Source of the DNA: Bactericera cockerelli
Lineage: Eukaryota; Arthropoda; Insecta; Hemiptera; Triozidae
NCBI GenBank assembly: GCA_024516035.1
Contig: CM044956.1
Location: 22,256,567 to 22,320,566 of the forward strand
Length of the DNA: 64,000 nt
Reading direction: 5' to 3'
How positions within the stretch are numbered: position 1 is the stretch's first letter; each line of letters starts with the position of its first letter. The notes beneath the pieces were generated by a model, which was not told the DNA's origin, did no database searches, and worked only from the letters and a program-made list of their open reading frames with translations. This document shows, one piece after another, positions 1 through 11,392 of this stretch. A program made the translations under genes and the position numbers.

Positions 1-1144
1 ATTTATATCCCATACGTCACACGTATACTAGATCAGAAACAAGATAGAAGCGGACTATGGTTAGTATTGTTATATTATCAAAAAAATCTGACCAATTTTG
101 TTCGGAACGGTTGATTACACCGATAAAACAGGTTATCAAGCCCAAAGGGCATTCAACTTTAACCAACATTTACTGAAATCTAGCAATTCGACATGCTCAA
201 TTTTTTGGCTGTCAAAATAAATTAGCAAAACGACTATAATTAATTCGAATTTAAACGGTGCGCTGTATAAAGATAGTGGGTACTTCTTTACAAGCCATAC
301 CGCCACTTAAAGGGTGGGTTATTTTCTCCCTCAATTTTAATTTATTTCCTACCACAGAATCTGAGATAGCTTTTTCACTGGAATTCTAGAAACAAAGTAA
401 CAAAATAAATAATACCCGACTGTATGCCGATTTTGAGCGGAGGCACCATCGTGACTAACAAGACCGGTGTGCCCCGGATCGTATTCAGCAGCCTCCTGAA
501 CGTTTCTCCTAAAGCACGTGTTGGCTATCAGCTGCCTCCACTCTTTTAAAATTGGCAAACGGAAAATGTGTGCCAAAGATCAAGAAACTCCAAGTACAAG
601 CGTGACAATTTACAAAGCAGAGAAAAAACATGCTATGAGGGGGCGTCCAGACAACACGAGAAGATAATATGAATCGGGTGACATGATAGAAATAGATATA
701 AAATACATGTTAGATATTACATTCATTTGAAATGAGAAAAAATTCCGAAAATTCGATATGCCATGATATTAGGAAATTCTAAGAGTTTGACATGTTTTCT
801 TATCTGAATAACATCTATAATTATGATTGTCAAGATAAGGTCCTTGTTTCCATTTCAATTTTCATGTTGAAAATTAACTAATTGCCTTTTTGGATTTCAG
901 CATTTCAGGGCATGATTATTACCATCACTTTTTGACAAACGGACTGACATCAATGGATATTGTCTGATATTTCTAAACGATAATTTTAATCCTCATTATT
1001 TTCTACATCCAATCATTCAACCACTAAAGCATGTTGAATATATTAATAACAACAACTGACATCTCATGATGTTTGCCTATAGACACATTAGTACATAATA
1101 TGGTGATTTTGGACATTAAATATGGTGGATGAATTTCTTCTTTA

Positions 1145-1146
<2 letters not shown>
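1..1146. other. Gene-free AT-rich stretch
   Basis: I see no gene, RNA or repeat boundary here. A 75-codon minus-strand open frame at 349-576 has no recognisable domain or codon signal and is treated as chance. The stretch ends at the poly-T that marks the 3' end of the minus-strand LINE. Confidence 0.5.
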
Positions 1147-1176
<30 letters not shown>

Positions 1177-4100
1177 CTTCTTTTTTTTTGATGTTTTGTT
1201 CAGGTGTGGTTTTTATAGAGATGGTTATGGATAATCTTGCAAGAACCTCTAACTGTTGATGTCGTTATTTCTTTTAAAATGGATTTCGGAAGGTTAAAAT
1301 TTTTTCTGAACTCTTCAAAAAAACTCGTCATTGCACCTCGTGCACCAATCAGCAATCCGATCACTTTGATTTCTTTTATGTTAAAATTTTCTTTAAAATA
1401 GGGTACACAGGGTTCATAAATTGACTTTTTCTCCTCATCCACTTGTTTGGCTTGGTTACATGACTTTCCTGTGCGCACTGTTGGATCAATAATAAAACCT
1501 TTGTCTCCTTTCCAGCACAGGATATCCACTCTCCGGTTGGAACCATCATCAGCCACACAATGAATCTCTTCTTGCACCTGCCAACCTTGTTTTCGCAGTT
1601 CCTTTGCAATGATTTTTCTGATTTCGTGGTGTCTTGAGTTCCGGAGCAGGTCACCAACATGACAGGAGCCAAGTACATGGGCAAGGGTTTCTCTCTCAGT
1701 ATTGCATCTTCTGCACTGAGGAGTACTTGAGCTTCTGCCAGGGATGGATCGTACAGGAACAACATTACACGCCATCTTTAAGGATGTAACCCATTCAGAA
1801 TTGGTTAAACCATCTTTGTTTACAATGAGATGGTTAGATGTAGGGCATTCCTTGAAAATTTCAACTCCCATCCCCCTTTGAGTCAAAGCACACCAATTTT
1901 CATATTCTTTTTTTCTTAAATGTTCTCTCATTATAGTTGATGGTTTTGTCTTTCTTCTTTGCATTTCTTCTTCGAGCTGTTGTTTGTTTAATCCCAATTC
2001 TTCAATACATTTGTTCATTTCAGCTTCAATGTCTTTGCAGTACGGAATATATTTATCATTGCATTTTAGGAGAGTAGTACAGATGTTGAAATGTTGCACA
2101 AATGTTTCCCATGATGGACGTAATATCTGGAGACCACGGAACATCTTAGGCGCATATAACATAGAGTTGGGGGAATCATGAGGAAGTCCTATTATCGACT
2201 TGATTGTTGTTCTAATCATTTTATCCAAGTCATCAAGGAATGCTTGGTTTATTTTTATTAGAGGAGCATTTTGCAATGCATAGATCAGGCATGGCCAGAT
2301 ACATTGGTTGATGATGGATATCTTTTGATGAGGGTAAAGCATTTGTGTTGTAATGAGGTTCTGTAGATCTTTATTGAACCTCTCCATGATTATTTCTGGT
2401 TTGAAAACTATCTCATCTTCAAATGTCACACCAAGATATTTGATGGTTTCACCAATTTCAATGGATTTTATCATGTTGCTGTTGTCAATGTCAATGTCTT
2501 TCTTAACCAGTTTTCCCTTTTGAATATTGATAACAATGCATTTGTCAAAATTTAACTTGTAGCCTACCTTGTCAAACTCGGCCCAAGCAATCTTTGTTAG
2601 TTGTGTAGCACTAGCTTCAGAATCACCAAATAAAACTATGTCATCTGCAAAACCCCTTGCAGTTACTGGTTGTACATTTTCATGAAGTATGAAACCATAC
2701 CTTGCAGCAATTTCAGTCTCGCTAAGAGCATTGAGCACATGATTGATGGAGAGGTTGAACATCTTTGGTGATAAAGGTAGGCCTTGAAAAAATCCTTTTT
2801 TTATGTCAATCTGTGTTGAAATTCCACTTTTTGTTTGAATCTGGGTGGAATTACCGACCACCAATGTTTTTGTTAACATTCTAAGTTTACTGGGTAGTAA
2901 TGTGTGGTCTAATAGGTTAGCAATGTGCTGGTGACCTGACTCATCAAATGCCCTCTGAACATCTAACATCACTATCGTGCAGTCTTTTCTCTCTTGTTTG
3001 GCCCTCAGGAGACATGCATTCAGTATTTCAGTGTTGATGTAGGTACCAGGACTTGAACTGAATCCAACTTGATTTTCATTGAGTACAATGAATTCATTTA
3101 GTCGTTTATCAAGAACTCGTTCTATGATTCTTCTTAATACTGAACAGATTAAAATCGGTCTCCAGTTATTAGGGTCATTAGCAGGGCCTTTCTTGTATAT
3201 CAATATAGTTCTCGCCTTTCTAAATGAACAGGGTACAACATTATGTACATGCATGACAGAACCAATCAATGCAATCGTTCTGTAACATTGGAGACTCTTG
3301 ATACTTTTTATACCAACTCCATCTAGTCCTGAAGAAGTGTCCAGGTTGATTCCTTTGATGCATTTTTCAACCTCCTCCTCAGTTATCAGTCGGTTATATT
3401 CACTATCAACTTCTCTTTGTGTGTCTCTAGGCACGTCATGTCCATAGTCTGGTAGTACTTCGTTGTTTGAGGTACCCCATCTTGCTTGGTATATAGGAAG
3501 TAAGATGTTCATAGGAATATTACAATTGTTCGAATCAAAACTAGAGTGGAGAATCATTCTAACAGCTTTTTTACGTGAATGGAAGAAAAGGTGTTGCATC
3601 AGTTGGAAGTTGTACTGGTCGTTCCTTCTTTTCCTCTGATTTTCAGAACTACGTTGAGGATTCGAACTAGATTGAAAATTGCTTCCATCAATGTTAGTGG
3701 TTCTAAAAGTTGCTCTTCTTCTTCGTGCTTCATAATATTTGCGAGCAGGATGTTTTGGGCCCGGCAACTTCTCTTTTGATTCACATAGAATCTTGATGAT
3801 CTTATCAACAACTACATCACATTGCTCTTGACTAATTCTTTCTTCCACAAGAAGTCTTTCTAATTCCATATTGCATTCTCGTAAAGCATGTTTAATTTCT
3901 CTCTCAGCCACTGAATCTTGGGGAACTGTTCTAGTTTCAATGGCTTGAGGCGGTTGATAGTTTCGCGAGATGCCTTGAATGTGTTGTTCAGGATGTGCTT
4001 TGGAAATGTGGATTTTAGTACCTCGGACACCTTTGCACATCTTGTCACAAAAAGGACATTTTTGAAAATCAATATTTGCAGGGACTGAAGACGTAGAACC

Positions 4101-4290
4101 AGGTTCCATTAAACCCAATGTAGTAGGATCAGATGGCAAGGATGTGAAGGGGTCAGACGGTAGAGATGGAGGTACTGAAAGAGTCATTTGATGAGGAATT
4201 CCAGGAGGCTGAGAGAAGAAAGTGTTGTTGTCATTGTCATCTTCATTTTGATCTTGTTCATCCATTGTTCTTGTCTCCTTCATATCTATT
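1147..4290 (-). mobile_element. R2-superfamily (RLE-type) non-LTR retrotransposon, near complete
   Basis: A minus-strand LINE. The 3' end is a poly(A) tail, seen as T30 at 1147-1176, then a short interruption and T9 at 1181-1189. A single ORF (1200-4283) fills almost all of the element, leaving about 10 nt between stop codon and A-tract. The 5' end is uncertain and placed just upstream of the ATG. It directly abuts a plus-strand remnant of a different LINE, so it may have inserted into that older element. I found no convincing target-site duplication. One ORF with an N-terminal zinc finger, a central RT and a C-terminal restriction-like endonuclease is the architecture of the R2, R4/Dong, Hero and NeSL group. 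The poly(A) tail fits R4/Dong-like members better than 28S-specific R2, but the clade is not settled. Confidence 0.85.
1200..4283 (-). CDS. R2-type retrotransposon polyprotein: zinc finger, reverse transcriptase, restriction-like endonuclease
   Basis: An intact 1027-residue ORF. In order: an acidic, serine/proline-rich N-terminus; a C2H2 zinc finger near residues 76-97 (C76, C79, H92, H97) for target DNA binding; a reverse transcriptase with motif A around VMLDVQRAFD, motif B GLPLSPKMFN and motif C FADDIVLFG near residue 545; a C-terminal zinc knuckle starting CRRCN near 855 with the later His and Cys in place; then the endonuclease, with RVDILCW near 916 and IIDPTVR near 931 supplying the catalytic aspartates. 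Family members nick one DNA strand at a target and prime reverse transcription there. RVD replaces the usual R/K-P-D, an oddity worth noting. No internal stop or frameshift, so the copy could be recent and possibly active. A second ATG lies six codons downstream; the first was chosen because it keeps the full ORF. Confidence 0.88.
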   Translation of the reverse strand: MKETRTMDEQDQNEDDNDNNTFFSQPPGIPHQMTLSVPPSLPSDPFTSLPSDPTTLGLMEPGSTSSVPANIDFQKCPFCDKMCKGVRGTKIHISKAHPEQHIQGISRNYQPPQAIETRTVPQDSVAEREIKHALRECNMELERLLVEERISQEQCDVVVDKIIKILCESKEKLPGPKHPARKYYEARRRRATFRTTNIDGSNFQSSSNPQRSSENQRKRRNDQYNFQLMQHLFFHSRKKAVRMILHSSFDSNNCNIPMNILLPIYQARWGTSNNEVLPDYGHDVPRDTQREVDSEYNRLITEEEVEKCIKGINLDTSSGLDGVGIKSIKSLQCYRTIALIGSVMHVHNVVPCSFRKARTILIYKKGPANDPNNWRPILICSVLRRIIERVLDKRLNEFIVLNENQVGFSSSPGTYINTEILNACLLRAKQERKDCTIVMLDVQRAFDESGHQHIANLLDHTLLPSKLRMLTKTLVVGNSTQIQTKSGISTQIDIKKGFFQGLPLSPKMFNLSINHVLNALSETEIAARYGFILHENVQPVTARGFADDIVLFGDSEASATQLTKIAWAEFDKVGYKLNFDKCIVINIQKGKLVKKDIDIDNSNMIKSIEIGETIKYLGVTFEDEIVFKPEIIMERFNKDLQNLITTQMLYPHQKISIINQCIWPCLIYALQNAPLIKINQAFLDDLDKMIRTTIKSIIGLPHDSPNSMLYAPKMFRGLQILRPSWETFVQHFNICTTLLKCNDKYIPYCKDIEAEMNKCIEELGLNKQQLEEEMQRRKTKPSTIMREHLRKKEYENWCALTQRGMGVEIFKECPTSNHLIVNKDGLTNSEWVTSLKMACNVVPVRSIPGRSSSTPQCRRCNTERETLAHVLGSCHVGDLLRNSRHHEIRKIIAKELRKQGWQVQEEIHCVADDGSNRRVDILCWKGDKGFIIDPTVRTGKSCNQAKQVDEEKKSIYEPCVPYFKENFNIKEIKVIGLLIGARGAMTSFFEEFRKNFNLPKSILKEITTSTVRGSCKIIHNHLYKNHT

Positions 4291-4309
4291 TGAGAAATAT
4301 TGCTTTCGT

Positions 4310-4580
4310 TCTACTATTAGCACACGAGAAACTAGGTCTCATCCACTCCTCCTAGAAATCCCATCCTGTAGAACGGAAGCGTACCACAAAGGGTTCCTAG
4401 TCTCTTCAGTGAACCTTTGGAACTCCGTACCCTATTCTATCCTCAACTCACTATCGGAACATTCCTTTAAAGCAAAGCTTACTGAAGCAGTTGGCAATCA
4501 CTCCTTAGCCCTTTAAAATCCCCATCTCTCCTACCAATCCTTCCTTTCTCTTTTTATTCGTGCCAAATGTGAATGTGTGT

Positions 4581-4653
<73 letters not shown>

Positions 4654-4880
4654 TGTGAGTGTGTGTCTAGATATCTTTATATTAATTTATTCTTTCACTA
4701 CATTACTAATTGTAATTTATATTTTTCTAGTTATAATTTCTAGTTATTATGTTTTTCTAGTTATAATATTATCCTGTATTAAATTTACAATAAATAAAGA
4801 GGTGCTATATTAAACTGTTAGCATAATGGGACTCCCTGTCTCGAGCTGACAGTCTAAATAAAGCACTACTATACTATCCA
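4310..4880 (+). pseudogene. 3' remnant of a CR1/Jockey-like LINE ORF2 with 3' UTR
   Basis: From about 4310 to the stop at 4516 the plus strand encodes the characteristic extreme C-terminus of CR1/Jockey-type reverse transcriptases: a TRETRSH motif, then SCRTEAYHKGF and VNLWNSVPYSI, matching the family pattern TR(x)TRS...CRT..Y..SF....LWNSLP. The frame is open further upstream only because it runs through the antisense of the R2-type LINE, so the true homology begins at the junction. Downstream is a probable 3' UTR with a GT microsatellite and AATAAA-like signals near 4790 and 4855. The remnant is severely 5' truncated, either by its own insertion or by the R2-type insertion beside it. Confidence 0.6.
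4572..4666. repeat. (GT)n microsatellite with short (GA)n insert
   Basis: Nearly pure GT dinucleotides from 4573 to about 4641, a short GA run to 4653, then GT again. It lies within the 3' UTR of the LINE remnant. Confidence 0.95.
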
Positions 4881-6721
4881 TGTCCAACAAAAAACGAGAA
4901 TTTTGTAAATCAGATATTTAATTTAGAAAATTTTCAAAGTCAGGAGCAACGGTTTTCGAAGTTGCTGGTAGGAGTATTAGATGGCTACTCTTTTGATCGA
5001 GAATTGACCTACAAAATAATTTAAAATTAACCTTAGGTGATACGCTGTTAAAATATTTGCCAATTTCAACACTGCACAATTCACATGTAGAGAAATAGCA
5101 CGTCATCGCTGAAACCTCTCAAAATACATGCATACATGTTCCCAGTGACAGCATGGGGCGATGCAGACAGCCATGCAGCTCCCCACACAAAACATTTTGG
5201 TACGAAAATAGACAACTGCATCAGAAGAGGAGGAGAAGAAGAAAATGCCAAGAAATTATTCGCCCGACTGCCATTCGGTGTTCCATATAGCACGCCGGAC
5301 AGCTGCTGGTGCTGATGGCAACAGAAACGTGCCTCATGGGAGGAACAATGTTTTCGATACCAATTTTGTTTCATTTTCTTCAACACCCTAAGCAGTGAGG
5401 ACTGAGGGTAACTTCAACTCTTTCTTCTGGGATAATTTAAACTAGTAATGAACTGACACAACTTACAGCCAGACAAACAGATTTGCTTGTCCAATTTTCT
5501 ACATTGCCAGATTGGTCGATGCATCAATATGAGTTATACTTCCTCATAAAATACACAGGCAATGAAGAAAATTACACGTTTCAGTCGGCAGAAAATTCAA
5601 TTTTGAGAATCTTTCCAAAGCAATTTCCAACGCAAAAATCTGTCTCAGATATTTTGAGTACCTACTACCTGCAAGCATAAATAAGATTGAATTAATGCCT
5701 CTTGGTAAACAATATTCAATCGTAAAATTAAAAATGACATGTAAATTTATAAGCCCGTATCCATTGTTAAAAAAGGTCACACCCAAAGTCAAAATAAAAT
5801 CATAAATATGTATAACCTACAAATGACTTTACTTCAATAAGACAACTCCTAACAACTACCCATGAGATACCATTAAACCGTTCGACCTCGAATGAAGATT
5901 TGGCGAACGTTCCGAAATCAGCAATAAATAGGTTCCATTTGCTTTAGCCCACACAGAACTTCTACCATAACAAAGCCACCCCGGGGGGTTTCATAAGAGC
6001 TTGGATTTTGAATCGTGTATCGAAATCAGTTTTATTGATTGCGGATGTTCACAAGTCTAACAGGGATAGGCTACACGGCCATTTCCACAGATCCATGATG
6101 AGGGCTGACAACGTCTAATAATACAAAATTTGGATCACAGTACAGGACACAGATACACGGCACTCGTATACAGGAGATCACGACATAATTCAATTCATAA
6201 GAAAATACTAAAAAAAAAAAATAAGATACTCAGCAGTACCTTTTCAAGTTCAGAACGCATGAAATTTCCTAACCATTTCCCAAGCACAGTAAATACATCC
6301 ATCTGTTGAAAATCTCGTGTCATCAATTTTTCGGAAGAAATGTAACGTATTGTTACCTGAGGACGAGGTGGGGGATGGGTTTCCCTCTCCCCTCCTGTCC
6401 CGGGCGGAGGTGAGAAATGAAATAAGGAAAAGCTTAGGGTGAAAAGAGGAAATGGCATTTATATTATGACACATTTTATTCTGCTCAATTCTTCACAAGT
6501 AACATTTCCAACACCGTGCATGAGTGTGGTTTCTTCTTGTATGTGAGAGTTGAGTCACAGAAAAGCGAACAAGAAGTTTCCTTAATGGTGAATATTTGAT
6601 ATCCTGTTGTGCATTTATGCAAAAACACTTATAAGTGAATTTCTGGTATTCAAAAGTTTGGTCACATACATAATTATTATTATTATTATTTTTTCAGAAG
6701 TAGTAAATATTGTAGGTGTGA
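4881..6721. other. Gene-free stretch
   Basis: No supported gene. Short open frames (for example 5081-5386 minus, 5483-5680 plus, 6195-6458 minus) lack domains and good coding character. A CCCCGGGGGG run at about 5981-5990 and a C/G-rich patch near 6360-6415 are isolated GC islands in AT-rich DNA. Confidence 0.45.
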
Positions 6722-6929
6722 TAATATAATAATACTCTTTAGTGGAAGGTAACCACCAGGTGAGGTTAATCCTCAAAGCATTTTCTACCACCTAACCCTC
6801 AGAGTCTTATTATTATGTGGTCACAAAGTCAAATTACGAGGAAAAATTCATGCACTGGGCGGAATTCGAACCAAAGAATCCCTACGCTATACCTGGATTA
6901 CCAGACTAGCGCGTAACTTGACTACCAGA
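6722..6929 (-). mobile_element. tRNA-derived SINE, copy 1 (with (TTA)n tail)
   Basis: Read on the minus strand it starts with a degenerate tRNA-like A box (about 6929-6905), then a B box around 6866-6876 (GGTTCGAATTC, close to the pol III consensus GGTTCGANNCC). A body follows that matches the copy at 60,344-60,552 over its whole length with scattered substitutions. The 3' end runs into TTA/ATT repeats (6674-6735). The A box has lost several bases relative to the other copy, so this copy is older or damaged. Confidence 0.75.
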
Positions 6930-9900
6930 CATAATGTATGCTTACGCCTTCAATAATTTTATTCCGTGAACTGAGTAGGATCTCGTGCTTGATAGGTCAA
7001 TGTTTACGTTATAAATTAACTATTTAACTTTAATTATAACATTTTATATTTATTATTTCTGGAACAGATTTATAGGGGTAAAACAAGGAGATTTTAATTT
7101 TCAAGAAATATATCCTGCAACCGTTTTATCGTGTATATGTATACCTACCACCATCAGATTCTGGTTAACACGAACGTGGAATCAGTGACAGAGTTGTTGT
7201 ATAGAACTGAAAAACAGGAGGATCCTCAAGAATGTACAAAGACAGGAGTCATAATTTCACCCGCCACCGCTGCCCCGCCGTTTCGGAGTATTAATGATGA
7301 TGACACCACCTCCCCCATCTCAACATGTTAAACATGTGTGAAACTCATTAATTAAGTTCCATGTGATAATTTAGCATTACCGGGAACAGCGCTGAGTGTA
7401 GCACCGAGGGTGTGGCTGTGGAGATAAACATAGCCCTGCTTAGATAATCACATTTTTCATAAACCTTTACATAATTATTTTTACTCAGATGTGTACCAGG
7501 ATATAAATTCTGTACTTGCTTCATTTGAGTTGCGAGATCAGCTTGCTGGTGCACATGTTAAATGAGCTGGGAATTCAAGAAACTGATTTTTACTAAATTT
7601 GGCTGGGTTCCAAGCATTTATGTATAATAATATAAAATAAATAATTTTACTATGAACTTGATCGACATAAAATAAGAGTAACTTTCATTTGTTGTCTTAG
7701 CCACGAGAGCATTATAATGGTCAATACATATTGATGAAATAAAATTCCAAAAAATCTGGACAAAAGCTTTGGGGCAAATAAAAATGAGTCATAAGGAAAA
7801 ACCTAGAGATTCATATAAGTGTAGAAGTTTTTAGATTTGAATAAAATTTATTATTTAGAAACACGTTTCTCTCACTACATCGACGAGAAAATTAGTGACT
7901 CAGCTTTACAAGATTAATTTTTTTGAACTTATGGTAGCAAAAACAACTTTTGAATCTCTTGATTGAACCCATACCCAATGTTCCATTTATTTTTAATATC
8001 TACCCTGAGCTAATAACAGGAAACGTAATAGCAAGAGCCATGGATTCAGCTGTATGGATGAAACAAATAGCCCGGGGTAGCAGAAGAAGATAAGAAGATT
8101 AGCTTGATTGATTTTCCTCCCGCTTTCATCTCCTTGCTCTGTTCCATCAAGTTGCAATTTCAATTCTGATTTGATATCAGTGACACACATCTCGTCTCCA
8201 CTCTGTCTCTGCTTCCCTCAACTATTTTATTTTTAAAATCGTCTACATTTCTTGTATATTCCCCCTCTCTCCCTCTATCTATCGCTCCCTCCTCTCACTC
8301 TCTCCCCTCTGTGTCTTTTTCTGGCACTTTTCCAATTTCTGATATTTGTTGCGGAAGAAAAAATTGTGACCCTTTCAAGTAGCAGTGTGCCGGAGATATC
8401 TTAGGGGAGAACTTTGTGTCGAATTTCTCAAACAAGCAAGTGAATTGTATTCTGCATTAGAGTTGCTGATACGTACCTCATAGGTAGGAGGGTAGGTATT
8501 GGTGCAATTTTTTAAACAAGCAAGCACTTTTAAACTACAAATATAAAATAACTGATGGTATGGGCTATTGCTCACATTGGTACACTATGTCTATGAAAAA
8601 TGGTTCTCTGTTCTATTTTTATAAAGGTTAGGAAGTCAATCTGATGGTTAACAAATCTTTCTCATTAAAAAAGAGCCGACATACTGTCGAACGGCTCTGA
8701 GAAAATGGTCAGAGGGATTAAAAGGCTCATGGGCCGAAAATCGATAGATACGTATATAATTATTTTTTATTATCCTACAGAAAGTTTTCAGTCCCAATAA
8801 GATTAGGTACGCTCTAGTTAGCGTTATTACTGGCCCTTCCATATCTCCCGGCCCATCCCGGTGCCTTTATTACTCCTGTTATGGTTTTATTTTCAATTTT
8901 AATTTGATTCGTTCGTGCAGCATTTTCCCCTGGATCGTATGGTACATATATTCATACATAGGTATACAAGTACATGTGCTTTTTCCTCTCTTTTGAGCTT
9001 TATCTTGGAATTATAGAGACATTTTAAATAGAAATATCCAATGGATTTGCATATACAAATGAATGTATATTATCCCAGCTAGAAAAATGAGAATTACGTG
9101 ATAAAAAAAAAACAAATACTATGCAGAGCTGGAGAGTGCATTTGGAACATTTTCGATATGTGTGTTGAAATATACACGCGATAAGTTTTTCTTCGATCTT
9201 TCCAAAAAAAAATCAAAGAAATTGACTTCACATTGAAACCGGCTAAATCACCTTTTAGCTCCAGAACCTCATTATAAATTTATCTGAATGGGTCCTCAAG
9301 TTCCGATAGTATGAGACAGTTGATAATTTATAAGCTTGAAATTAAATAAATATCTATAATTATCCCTATGATATATTTCATTTTATCCATTGATGGGATA
9401 TAACTTTTCTAGAAATAGAATACAAGATATTATGTTTAAAAACTTCAAAATCGTATACTCGTATTCAAGATTGTTAATTTAATCTAGGATTAAATAAATA
9501 GTTGGCTCAAAGCAGCGGGACAGAAATGCGCCGGCGTCCTTGGATAGTTTAAAAAAATCGAATCTATTTAATGGATATCTACATAATTTTTATTACAATT
9601 TAATGGTTAGCAGTTTTGGAGCAGTGGCGGAGATCAGAAGTTCCTTGGGTAGAGTTCTGTTAAAAAACGATATGCACTTTGTGTTGTGTGGTAGTCTAGT
9701 CTAGTTAGTGTAGGTACAGGTGCTATCATATCAAAAGTCGGCCTTTGAGCATTGGCAAGAATTGCAAGATACAAGATCGCGATGAGTGCGTTTTTTCCGC
9801 TCTTATGAGCGATTTCGGCAATTGAGCTTATGTTCACAAAACACCCCAGTAAAATTCTTGACTTAGACTAAATTTTTTGCAGATTAGTGTTCATAAAATT

Positions 9901-10097
9901 GTAATATATTGTCTGAATTATCTCTCGTGGTCTACCATATTACCTAAATGTTCAAGATTGACTTGAGTATTGAAATACTCCGTATTGACTTGAGTATTGA
10001 AATTCTCCGAATAATGAAATTCATTATTCCGTATTCCTGGTGTGGAGTCTGGCAATGATCTAGTGACTTCTAGATCCTAATATAATTTATACCCTAA
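6930..10097. other. Gene-free stretch
   Basis: No supported gene. It holds a pyrimidine-rich patch at about 8250-8335 and a 27-bp tandem duplication at about 9957-10,010 just before the mariner. Open frames here are short and without recognisable domains. Confidence 0.45.
9957..10010 (+). repeat. Small tandem duplication, about 27 bp x 2
   Basis: The phrase TTGACTTGAGTATTGAAAT occurs twice in tandem, each followed by a closely similar ending (ACTCCGTA or TCTCCGAA). Confidence 0.8.
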
Positions 10098-10099
10098 TA

Positions 10100-11392
10100 C
10101 GAGGGCGGATCAAGAAGTACCCGTGTTTGAAAAAAGAGTGCGAGATACTTACATTTTTGGGTTCTATTTTTCGACGTAGTCTCCTTTCAAGGCTACACAC
10201 TTCTTCCAGCGATCCTGCCACTTTTTTAACCCTTCCAAAAAGTAGCTCCCTTCGAACTCCTCAAAATAGCCCTTTGTCTGGCTTATGACGTCATCATTTG
10301 AGCTGAACCTCTTTCCACCGAGCCAAACTTTCAAGTTGGGAAACAAAAAATAATCGCAGGGGGCTAGGTCAGGTGAGTAAGGTGGGTGTGGCAATAATTC
10401 GTATCCAAGTTGATGGATTTTAGCAGCAACAATTCCAGATGAGTGAGCTGGTGCATTGTCATGGCGAAACAAGACTTTCTTTCTCGCCAAATGGGGGCGT
10501 GTCTCCTTCAATTTTGCATCAAATCGTGTCAATAACTCACTATAATATGCAGCAGTTATTGTTTTTCCTTTTTCCAAGAAGTCAATAAGAATAATTCCCT
10601 TTGCATCCCAAAAAACCGTAGCCATGACTTTTCCGGCCGATTGGACCGATTTCGCCTTCTTTGGGGCAGATTCTCCAACCAAAGTCCATTCTTTTGACTG
10701 CTGTTTGCTTTCTGGGGTATAGTGATGTATCCAGGTTTCATCAACGGTCACAACTCGACGCAAAAAATCATCTGAATTGCGATTGAAGAGTTCTAAACTA
10801 GCCTTTGAACAATTCAGCCGAATTCGTTTGTTGTCAATTGTGAGCAATCGCGGCACCCATCGTGCCGATAGTTTTCTCATGCCCAGCTTATCATGAAGGA
10901 TTTTAAAAACAGTTCCATATGAAATGCCCACACTCTCAGCTACTTCACGCACTTTTGTTCGGCGATCTTTGAGAATCATATCATGCACTTTTTCCACGAC
11001 TTCCTCGGTACACACGTCTTCTGGGCGTCCTGGGCGGTCCTCGTCAAAAATGCTTGTGCGCCCTCGTTTAAATTCATTAAACCAAAAGCGAACAGTGGTC
11101 ATAGAAGGTGAAGAGCTCCCGTACACAGCATCTAACTTTAATTTTATCTCATCACATTTTTTCCCGTCCAAAAAAAGGAATCGAATAACTGCTCGGTACT
11201 GTTCTTTTTCCATATCACTCAACTATACGCAACACAACAACTTCAAGTTACCAATAAATGAAAACTAATAGAGTAATCAGTTTCAAACTTTGGATGTGGT
11301 CATTTGAGATGTCGTTCCATCAACAAGTATCAACAAGTTTCACCAATGATGTAACATGTCCCTAAACACGGGTACTTATTGATCTACCTACG
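10100..11392 (-). mobile_element. Mariner DNA transposon, full length
   Basis: A 1293-bp element bounded by TA dinucleotides (10,098-10,099 and 11,393-11,394), the Tc1/mariner target duplication. Its terminal inverted repeats are about 29 bp. The left end begins CGAGGGCGGATCAAGAAGTA and the right end, reverse complemented, begins CGTAGGTAGATCAATAAGTA; both continue into CCCGTGTTT, with about five mismatches overall. It encloses one open transposase frame on the minus strand. Length, TIR length and layout are all standard for mariner. Confidence 0.93.
10164..11222 (-). CDS. Mariner transposase (DDD type)
   Basis: A 352-residue ORF, the normal length for mariner transposases. The N-terminus has two helix-turn-helix regions for TIR binding (about residues 8-60 and 85-115), joined to the catalytic core by a WVPRLL version of the WVPHEL linker. 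Catalytic aspartates are visible in VTVDETWIHHY, in HDNAPAHSS and in YSPDLAPCDYFLFP; the last Asp is 34 residues after the second in typical mariners, and the spacing here agrees. The enzyme cuts and pastes the element at TA sites in the nucleus. There is no internal stop. The His-Glu of the linker is replaced by Arg-Leu, which may affect dimer function. The start was chosen as the first ATG, 3' of the right TIR. Confidence 0.93.
   Translation of the reverse strand: MSDMEKEQYRAVIRFLFLDGKKCDEIKLKLDAVYGSSSPSMTTVRFWFNEFKRGRTSIFDEDRPGRPEDVCTEEVVEKVHDMILKDRRTKVREVAESVGISYGTVFKILHDKLGMRKLSARWVPRLLTIDNKRIRLNCSKASLELFNRNSDDFLRRVVTVDETWIHHYTPESKQQSKEWTLVGESAPKKAKSVQSAGKVMATVFWDAKGIILIDFLEKGKTITAAYYSELLTRFDAKLKETRPHLARKKVLFRHDNAPAHSSGIVAAKIHQLGYELLPHPPYSPDLAPCDYFLFPNLKVWLGGKRFSSNDDVISQTKGYFEEFEGSYFLEGLKKWQDRWKKCVALKGDYVEK

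Noticed and set aside
1148..1190. Simple T-rich microsatellite
   Set aside because: Its position just after the stop codon of a minus-strand LINE ORF makes it the poly(A) tail of that element.
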